Shown here in pieces: positions 56,627 to 64,000 of a stretch of DNA of 64,000 nucleotides. A model generated the notes under the pieces. It was not told where the DNA came from. It did no database searches and saw only the letters and a list, made by a program, of their open reading frames with translations. Position 1 is the stretch's first letter; each line of letters starts with the position of its first letter. The stretch covers positions 442,331,038 through 442,395,037 of the forward strand of contig NC_081413.1 in the NCBI RefSeq assembly GCF_030272615.1. Reading direction: 5' to 3'. This DNA is from Cryptomeria japonica. Its lineage: Eukaryota; Streptophyta; Pinopsida; Cupressales; Cupressaceae. The translations under genes were made by a program, and so were the position numbers.

Positions 56627-58110
56627 ATGGGAGGTGAAAAGAATAGGTTTGAACCCCTGACCTATGATAAGTGGCAGAAGAATAAGGAGGTTTGGGAGGA
56701 AATCTCTGAGGGTGGGATGGTGCCCTTTTTGGAGAGACTACATGGTCAATCTGCCCTAGATACTCAAACCTTTGTCAAAGGATGGAATAAGGGTGTGCTG
56801 ACTATTTATGGTGCAGAGTTTCAAGTTGACAAAACCCTGGTTGCCATTGTTACTCCAATTTGGATATGAAAGGCATGAAATTCTATAGAGACAAGAAGTC
56901 GAGTGAGGAGACCATTGCTTCTTTCTTTGATAAGGAAAAGGAGTGACAAAGGGTTTCAAAAATGGCAGACAGTGGCTACAATAGGAAATAGTTGAATTCC
57001 CTCTAGGCTGATATGGAGGAATTCATCATGAGGTACATCACCCTTGACGGTAGATATGCTAGTATTTTCTCATATCATTTTACTATCTTAAACCATTTTA
57101 GGATTGGTAGAATTATCTTTATCCCCTTCTACTTGGTTTCATCCTTGGAGAATTATTTAGTCAAACATGTTGAAAACTATGATAACACTATGCTTCGTGA
57201 AGGGATTATCATGTTAATCATGGAATATGCCAAATATCATGAAGTAAAACCCTTCCCCAAGGATAAAACCCATATTTCCTCCTCTAACCTTGATGTGCAG
57301 TTTGTTTCTGACACGGAGATGGATGAAGATGACAGTGGTACTGTCATGGATTGGCGTGACATCTAGGATTTAGAGGACCTTGAGTATAGAATGAAGAAAG
57401 AAGGGGAGATTATGGTGACCTTGGGAACTAATAGTAGCAGGAAAACCAATCATCCATGGTGGGCGACAAGTAAGTTCAAATCTAGTAGCAGGAAAATGCA
57501 AGACCTAGAGGTCCCGACCAAAAAGAAAATGGAATTCAGAAAATCAAGTGGGTCCAAATACTTGGACCATGAGATTAGGTTGGACATCCCCATCAATGTG
57601 GATAATGAGAAACAGGGGAATGTGAATAAGGAGAATGAAGGCAAGAAAAAGGAGGAGAAGGTGATGGAAAACCTTTTTTGAGGTCACTAGAAGTCGGGAA
57701 AACTGCTGGAAGTGGGTGGATAAAGAAATTGGAATCCTACAAGATGGGATTAAGGGAATATTGAAACTTTCATGGATTCCCCTGGGCCTAGTAAAACCGA
57801 TAATATCATGAGAATGATCTAGAAGATATCTCAGGATGTTGAAACTATGAAGATCTTCCATGAGCACATAATTGATAAGATAGAAGAATATGTGAATGAT
57901 ATCAAGGAAAGCCTAAATAATTTGGTGGAAATCAGCAAGGAGGTGATGAATAATAGTGCTAATGGTTTGGAGAAAATCAATTCCATGATGGCTGAATATA
58001 GAACCAGACCCATCACTAGTGAGCCTCCCTTGGGGTAAAAATAGATAAAGAATGCTTTGGAGGGTGGCCAAAGTGCTGCTACAGGGAAGACTAGTTTAGG
58101 TCTTTGCACT
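56627..58110 (+). pseudogene. Unidentified accessory reading frame (ORF-X) 3' of the LINE RNase H
   Basis: An ATG at 56,627 opens a product with YDKWQKNKEVWEEISEGGMV, then PFLERLHGQS and GWNKGVLTIYGAEF. Later parts include MEEFIMRYITLDGRYASIF, SYHFTILNHFRIGR, an acidic stretch, a Lys-rich stretch (57,391-57,681) and a likely coiled coil (57,847-58,038). Frame breaks near 56,868-57,012 and after 57,366 and 57,681 separate the parts. I do not know the function. The pattern is reminiscent of TE-borne accessory proteins of gymnosperms as I recall them. It has no zinc knuckle, so it does not look like L1 ORF1. Confidence 0.5.
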
Positions 58111-58404
58111 AGGACCGGGAGTTGGAGATAGCACTAGGGAACCTCCAGATTCATCATGGAGGATTTGGAGAAAATCCACAAGAAGATTATTCAAAAGAAT
58201 ATTGAATTGGTGTACTCTCTCAGTTAAGTGCTTTGTCAAGTTCTCTTTTTGGCACTATTTGTTTCATTTTTTGGAGTTCTATCTATGTGGGGCATTTTCC
58301 GTATTTCACTTAGGTTTTATGTTTGGTTGGATGCTAGCCTTGGTCTGTAAAACTCTGGGTTTCATGTCCCTGTAAAACCTATTTATCTTTATAAAAAATA
58401 AACA
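58111..58404 (+). other. 3' end of the LINE insertion
   Basis: Non-coding, T- and G-rich, ending in an A-rich tail. Serves as the probable 3' untranslated region. Confidence 0.55.
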
Positions 58405-59063
58405 CCCAAAAATTTCTTCAATACCTCATTCATCAACCTCATGAAATTACTCGGTGCATTAGTCAATCCAAAAGGCATCACCAACCATTCATACAATCCT
58501 TCATATTTCTTGAACATTGTCTTCCACTCACCTCTTTCTCTAATTTTGATCTAATGGTATCCACTCTTCAAATCTATCTTTCTGTAGTATCTAGCTACAC
58601 TCAAATGATCCATTATGTCATCCATCCTAAGAAAAGGATAGTACTGCATTGTGATCTTGTTTATTTCTCTGGAATCTATACACATTCTCCATTGTCCATC
58701 CTTCTTAGGTGCTAACACTGTGGGCACTGCACAAGGACTCAAGCTTTCTCTGATCAAACCTTTCCTCAACAACTCTTGCACTTGTCTATTCAACTCCTCA
58801 TTTTCTGTTGGTGTCATCTGGTGTGCTGCTTTATTTGGAAAACTAGCTCTGTGAATTAAGTCCATGCAATGACTAATACTCCTCACAAGGGGTAATCCAT
58901 TAGGTACATTATCTAAAATAATGTCTCCATACTTTATCAACAACTCCTTTATTTCTTTTGGTTGTTCTCCTTCATGCTCCAGATTTCCACTCTTCTTAGA
59001 AACTAAGGCAAAACACACTTTCTCATGTTTCATCCCATCCAGGAATTTCCTTCCATCCACCAA
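58405..59063 (-). pseudogene. Reverse transcriptase of element C, N-terminal half
   Basis: The minus strand encodes ELLIKYGDIILDNVPNGLP, then HQMTPTENEELNRQV, LRKGLIRESLSPCAVP, LAPKKDGQWRMCIDSREINK, YYRKIDLKSGYH and (after a stop) [15 protein letters not shown] and the stretch EVLKKF. These are the fingers and palm of a gypsy RT. It stops where the LINE begins. Confidence 0.88.
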
Positions 59064-59087
59064 ACAAATTCTAGCACTTGTACAAAA

Positions 59088-59470
59088 TTAATTTTTCAAA
59101 GGCTCCTCTAAGGCTAACAAGGTTTGCTTCATCCCATTTGCAATAAATGTGAATATGTTCTTCCTCATATCATGTGTTGCTTGTCTATCATATTGCCAAG
59201 GTTTACCCAACAAGATATAACATATATCCATAGGCATAATATTGCACAATACTTCATCATGATAAGATCCAATCTTCAATTTCACCAAACATTGTTTACT
59301 TACTATTATCGTATGATCATCTTAAATCCAAGCTATCTCATATTAAGGCTTAGGGTGCTTCAATCTCTCCAAATTCAGCTTACTCACCATCTCCTCCAAA
59401 AAAATATTATTTGAAATACCACTATCAATTATAAGCTTACAACACTTACCAGATACTTTACATCTGGTCT
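59088..59470 (-). pseudogene. Protease region of element C
   Basis: The frame shows KIGSYHDEVLCNIMPMDICY and LLGKPWQYDRQ, homologous to the protease end of the gag-protease remnants at 32.2-32.4 kb. Upstream, the DSG-type active site lies in decayed sequence at about 59,415-59,450. Confidence 0.75.
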
Positions 59471-59990
59471 TGAACAAATTCCTCCTTTGAAAGGGCTCCT
59501 CGTCTTCTCTATGTGACACAGAGATCTCCTCATCATCAAAAATTCTCCATCTTTCAGTTTATTAGCTGATCCGATATGTTCTTCTTCTACCAATGCTTCT
59601 CGCCCACTACTCTCTGCCTTCCTACATTCAAAAGCACGATGTCCTTCTCCTCCACACTTAAAGCAGGTTCCTCTAAACACTCTGTTATCTTGTCTTCTAT
59701 CTTCTTTTCCATAACTCTCATATTGGTATCCATCAAGTTCTCTTCTCCGATAAAAAATTCTATCATCCTTCCCATATAAACTACCATCCTTACAAGATTT
59801 CTTGTATTTTATTTGATATGTATAGGGTCCTCTTCCTCTGGAATAGCTTCTTCCTCCTTGAAATATTCCACCTCTACCTCTTTTTTTTTTCTCATGTCTT
59901 TTGTTGAACTTCTCTTCTGCTTTGAAGGCATATTGATAAGCCTCCTCAACACTCTTTAACTTGGTTTGACTAAGTTCATCTTATATAGAA
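59429..59990 (-). pseudogene. Zinc knuckle and C-terminal gag of element C
   Basis: FRGTCFKCGGEGHRAFECRK is a complete CCHC knuckle. It is preceded by a basic, Arg/Gly-rich linker (59,800-59,910). The frame is interrupted between this part and the gag domain. Confidence 0.8.
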
Positions 59991-60123
59991 ATTTGTAACC
60001 CATTCAAATACCTAGCACTTGTTCAATCTCATTATTAGTATGCCTAAATCTGATATTCAACTTTTAGAATCCTTCAGTATACTTCTTCACACTAGATTCC
60101 TTCTACTTCAGGTTTTGTAACTT

Positions 60124-60516
60124 TCAAAATAGATTCACTTGATAATTAGATGGAATAAACTTTGATTTTAACTTACTAACCATCCACTCCCAAGATTTGA
60201 TCTTCTCTTTACCTCTTCTTTGTCTATCTACTTGCAAATGTTCCCACCAAAGAGATGCATGACCTTTCAGCTTAGTGAAAGAATCTCTTACCTTCCAATC
60301 TTCTACGGTGCCTTCAAAATTAAAATACGTTTCCATCTCCATGATCCAATCCAACAATTCATCCAATTCCAAGTTTCCATAATAATCAGGTGGGGTAAAA
60401 TGTGGTCTAGCTATTTTTCTAGACAATGCTCTTATTAACCTTTCTTCATCCGGATCATTCGCTGGTAGATTTTCCCCTTGCTCTCCAGCTACTTTGTCTT
60501 CCTCATCTTCACTCAC
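60124..60516 (-). pseudogene. gag: Gag domain of element C
   Basis: An acidic N-terminal part leads to YYGNLELDELLDWIMEMETYF, FTKLKGHASLWWEHL and KLKSKFIPSNYQ, matching the gag domains of the tandem copies (DLIDWIEELEEYF, KLKGHVALW, VKFILRDYELEL). A stop near 60,124 ends this stretch and the rest continues in other frames. Confidence 0.85.
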
Positions 60517-60781
60517 ATCTTCAACATGTCAACCTCTTCTCTGGACCATTTCAACAACTTCCAATTGGATTACAATCCCTCTCAATATTTCCATCACATT
60601 AGGGTCTGCATTTCCATATGCTCTACCACTTCTAACATTTCGTCTTTGTGTCATCTTTATGTCACTCCTCTACAACTGTAGGTCGGATCCTCAATTTGTC
60701 ACCCTACATCAAAATCTTACAAGATAATGCAATCTCCAGAATGAAACTTGGTCTGATACAACTTGGTGCAACCATAGTTGG
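60517..60781 (-). other. Leader of element C
   Basis: Short region between gag and primer-binding site, without features that I can identify. Confidence 0.4.
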
Positions 60782-60789
60782 TGATACCA
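60782..60789 (-). other. Primer-binding site of element C, initiator-Met type
   Basis: The minus strand reads TGGTATCA, 2 bp from the LTR; the match to TGGTATCAGAGC then fails, consistent with decay. Confidence 0.6.
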
Positions 60790-60791
60790 TT

Positions 60792-61596
60792 TGGTGCAGC
60801 AACAGTGGGAGATTCCTCAAAGAGAATAGTCTGGACCATGCAACAAGAGTTAACACAACAGAAACAAGACAATTTTATGGAGTTTTTGCAGAACACATTT
60901 TATTATATCATGAAATTTAGTTATAAACTATCGGCAACATGCAGGCTTACAAGATTTGGCTCACAAGCCTGATCACATACATGCTCAAATCCTGTATCCA
61001 GGATCTAGCAAGAATGCGAGCCAACTCTAGACCTCCTAACCTTCAGATTTATCTCCTAGGTTCTAATGAATGATTCATTTATGGTAAATTACATTTATTT
61101 ATATGATTAAGAATGATCCAAATTGGCCGAAGATGAAACAATAGCCGATAAACAAGATGTAACATGTAAAACAACAAGGTTGGCCTTTGCCAAAGAGATC
61201 CTTCCAAAAAATTCATAGAATGAAGTGCAGACCCAAGGGAAGGTTGGCCACATGCCAAGGAATGTTGGAAACAATGAACTGAAGCTCTGCAAGCTACAAA
61301 AGTGATCCGCAAGATTTGCCAAGAGCAAATAGGTCCAAGCGGTTCTGAGGTTCTAAGCTAGAAAACTATCTTGGATTTCGGAAGTAATAACTTGTTGGAA
61401 AAAGATCCAAACATCCCACAGACTTAGGATAAGGTAGATGAGCATGTCCACACACAAATTCCAGCTACACAAAAACTAGTGAGAAAATGCAAACAAATAT
61501 AGAAAGAAATGTTGAAACTGCAAAACAAGAACAAACTAAAGGAAAATGTTTTTGGTTGATGCAAGATTGCCATGAATCATGGATGCTCCTGCATAA
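60792..61596 (-). mobile_element. 5' LTR of element C
   Basis: TGGTGCAGCAACAG to CTGCATAA on the plus strand, 805 bp, equal in length to the left LTR. Its right part and right flank occur again at 62,971-64,000. Confidence 0.85.
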
Positions 61597-61916
61597 ATTT
61601 GATAGCTCATAATTCTCATGATAAGTAAGATAGTAATGTAAACATTGTAATAGGTGCTAATGGTTTCATGATATTGATGTGTTAATGTGTGATTGCTAGT
61701 AAGTAGTGACATTGGAATATCCTAGGGAGAGAGTGAATGGATATATGTATATGGTTAAGATGTTATTTTTGTTTGCATATATGTTGCTATGATTATGGTA
61801 TTTTCTTAATGTTTTATGAATTTATGTGATGTTAATCTCTGTTTTGGAGTATTGATAGTTTACTATGTTGCATTAGTAGATGAATTAAAAATAAATAAAA
61901 AATTATCTCTATTTGT
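60877..61916. repeat. Duplicated segment, left copy (LTR part plus flank)
   Basis: Matches 62,971-64,000 at a constant offset of about 2,094 bp. It includes 720 bp of LTR and 320 bp of non-element flank (from AATTTGATAGCTC to AAAAATAAATAAAAAATTA). Confidence 0.88.
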
Positions 61917-62970
61917 TAATTAGTTTAGCCATTTTCTCTAGGGTATTTTGGCAGACATTACATTAAAAAAAAAACATCTTTCAAAAGTATAAAGACTTTT
62001 TAAATAATTATTTCTTTATAAGTGTTAGTATGAAATTTATTAGATCAATATTTATGAGAGTAATTTATTTTATCTATATAATTTTAAAAATATTAATAAA
62101 AAATATAATAATTTTTTAATGCACATAATTTATAAATAATTATTTTATTTATGAAGTTTATAAGAATATTTATTTTACTTTTAAGCTATTTAAAAATTAT
62201 TTTTTATAAAACATAAGTAATGATATAAATAAAATTATAGTAAAGCTACTTTTATAATCATTTTAACTTTTTTGTGCTTGGTTGCATACTTTAATGCTAC
62301 TAAATTAAAAATTATTTTGTTTACATTTTGAAGACCTAGTTGTGTACCTTAATTTGCTACTATATCCAACAATATTTTGTTTACATTTTGATGACCTAGG
62401 TATGAATTCTACCAACAATTCATTTAATAACCCAATTGTTGCAAGAAATGGAAATCCCTAAAAAATGATTCATTTTGCAACATTGAATCCTTACTAGGGT
62501 AGATGGACAATAAAAGTTAGAGTTACTACAAAGGGCCAACTGCATCATTTCAATAATGAAAAAGGAGAGTAAAAAGTTTGTTTTTTTAATCTTTGAACTA
62601 GTTGATTTTGATGGTGGTGAAATGTGATAACATTTCTTAATGTTATTGTAGAACAATTCTATAATAGAGATTGGAAGACTATATAAAATCTAAAAGGGAG
62701 CGTCAAACTCACACAACATAGTTCCAACCATTCAAAAAATTGGGAAAGAATATTAGAAAGTAGTCACACCATTGAGTTTTATTTTGAGGAGGATAGATTG
62801 GTATCAAAACAACACTTCAATTTTGGACCAATAAGTGAAGTTGAGGACATGGAAATTGTTGTGCTCTATGAAGTGTATCTGTACCTGCAAATATAATACA
62901 CTCAATAAATCATTACAAGCAATGGTTAGTAAATTGAAACAATAAAAGACAAAACCATAGCTAATCAACT
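61917..62970. other. AT-rich spacer between duplicated segments
   Basis: Contains TTATTT-rich sequence and no convincing gene. It contains a short internal repeat (TTGTTTACATTTTGA near 62,316 and 62,374). Confidence 0.45.
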
Positions 62971-64000
62971 TATGGAGTTAATGCATAATACATTTTATTA
63001 TATCATGAAATTCAGTTACAAACTATCGGCAACATGCGGGCTTACAAGATTCGACTCACAGGCCTGATCACATACATGCTCAAATCTAGTATCCAGGATC
63101 TAGCAAGAATGTGAGCCAACTCCAGACCTCCTAACCTTCAGATTATCTGCTATGTTCTAATGAATGATTCACTTATGGTAAATTACATTTATTTATATGA
63201 TCAAGAATGATCCACATTGGCCGAAGATGAAACAGTAGCCGATAAACAACATGTAACGTGTAAAACAAGAAGGTTGGCCTCTGCCAAAGAGATCCTTCCA
63301 AAAAATTCATAGAATGAAGTGAATACCCAAGGGAAGGCTGGCCACATGCCAAGGAACGTTGGAAAATATGAACTGAAGCTCTACAAGCTACAAAAGTGAT
63401 CCACAAGATTCGCCAATAGCAAATAGGTCCAAGCGGTTCTGGGGTTCTAAGCTAGAAAACTATCTCGGATTTCGGAAGTGATAACTTGTCAGGGAAAGAT
63501 CCAAACATCCCACAGACTTAGAATAAGGTAGATGAACATGTCCACACACAAATTCCAGCTACACAAAAATTGGTGAGAAAATGCAAACAAACGCAGAAAC
63601 AAATGTTGAAACTGCAAAACAAGAAGAAACTAAATGAAAATGTTTTTGGTTGATGCAAGATTGCCGTGAACCATGGATGGTCCTGGATAAATTTGATAGC
63701 TCATAATTCTCATGATAAGTAAGATAGTAATGTAATCATTGTAATAGGTGCTAATGGTTTCATGATATTGATGTGTTAATGTGTGGTTGCTAGTAAGTAG
63801 CGACATTGGAATATCCTAGGGAGAGAGTGAATGGATATATGTATATGGTTAAGATTTTATTTCTGTTTGTGTATATGTTGCTATGATTATGGTTATTTTC
63901 TTGATGTTTTATGAATTTATGTAATGTCAATCTATGCTTTGGAGTATTGGTAGTTTACTATGTTGCATTAGTAGATGATTTAAAAATAAATAAAAAATTA
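62971..64000. repeat. Duplicated segment, right copy (LTR part plus flank, runs off the window)
   Basis: LTR part at 62,971-63,690, lacking the first 80 bp, followed by the same flank as after 61,596. The copy continues to the end of the window, so its full size is unknown. Confidence 0.85.

Larger units (their letters stand above)
54325..58404 (+). mobile_element. 5'-truncated LINE (L1-like) inside element C
   Basis: Plus-strand RT, a zf-RVT-like region and an RNase H fragment interrupt the minus-strand gypsy RT. On the right it ends with an A-rich tail (TTTATAAAAAATAAA, about 58,390-58,404), after which the gypsy RT resumes. On the left the gypsy sequence stops just after YLDD, and the LINE starts within the RT fingers. 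The junction is placed at about 54,325 with an uncertainty of about 15 bp, and I could not define a target duplication. The part from 56,600 to 58,230 carries an additional reading frame that ordinary L1 elements lack. Confidence 0.78.
51192..61596 (-). mobile_element. Element C: decayed chromovirus-like Ty3/gypsy element with a nested LINE
   Basis: 805-bp LTRs at both ends, an initiator-Met primer-binding site, and gag, protease, RT, RNase H and integrase remnants in gypsy order on the minus strand. Flanks ATTTA and ATTTG suggest a target duplication with one mismatch. The LTR start and gag-protease resemble the three-LTR element at 30-36 kb, so they belong to one lineage. A LINE of about 4.1 kb splits the RT. 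Many stops show that it is dead. Confidence 0.85.

Overview
The window is plant nuclear DNA dominated by nested retrotransposons. It shows Ty3/gypsy Tat-like and chromovirus-like elements, Ty1/copia-like LTRs, a LINE, long AT-rich spacers and one short trace of a host gene. The TE density, strongly decayed older copies and a 19-kb element suggest a large genome. I favour a gymnosperm, probably a conifer, but that is inference from style and not proof.

Layout. 1-745 and LTR 746-1806 are the 5' end of a minus-strand Tat-like element (A). 1807-5160 is the 3' end of a plus-strand relative (B). 5161-7393 holds copia-type LTR remnants. 7.4-10.9 kb is non-coding with old duplications. At 10953-36444 lies a decayed tandem gag-protease element (LTR-internal-LTR-internal-LTR). 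Its first LTR is split by a young 19,009-bp Tat-like element (11008-30016) with a perfect 5-bp target duplication. 36.4-51.2 kb is mostly non-coding: it has an AP2/ERF gene or gene remnant at 38.2-39.5 kb and a small non-autonomous LTR element at 46.4-49.0 kb. 51192-61596 is a decayed minus-strand chromovirus-like element whose reverse transcriptase is split by a plus-strand LINE (about 54325-58404). From 60.9 kb to the window end, an LTR part plus its flank is duplicated.

The most interesting object is the 19-kb element. Its gag-protease and pol share one frame on the minus strand, separated by one UAG. Pol carries RT, RNase H, a second archaeal-type RNase H and integrase. Its 3' region carries an opposite-strand gene with a plant mobile domain, a TATA box of its own and three in-frame stops. 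Arrays of the palindrome AGCGCT at about 20-bp spacing sit near both ends of the internal region. The primer-binding site matches about 42 nt of tRNA-Trp, and hairpins next to the polypurine tract are conserved in element B. Element B lacks the mobile-domain cassette. Element A has a different array of 21-bp period just inside its primer-binding site. Together these suggest a repeated plan: leader array, gag-pol, optional antisense cassette, structured 3' end.

All identifications come from reading the sequence and from recalled family features. No database search was run. LTR differences, repeat units and hairpin pairs were counted by eye.
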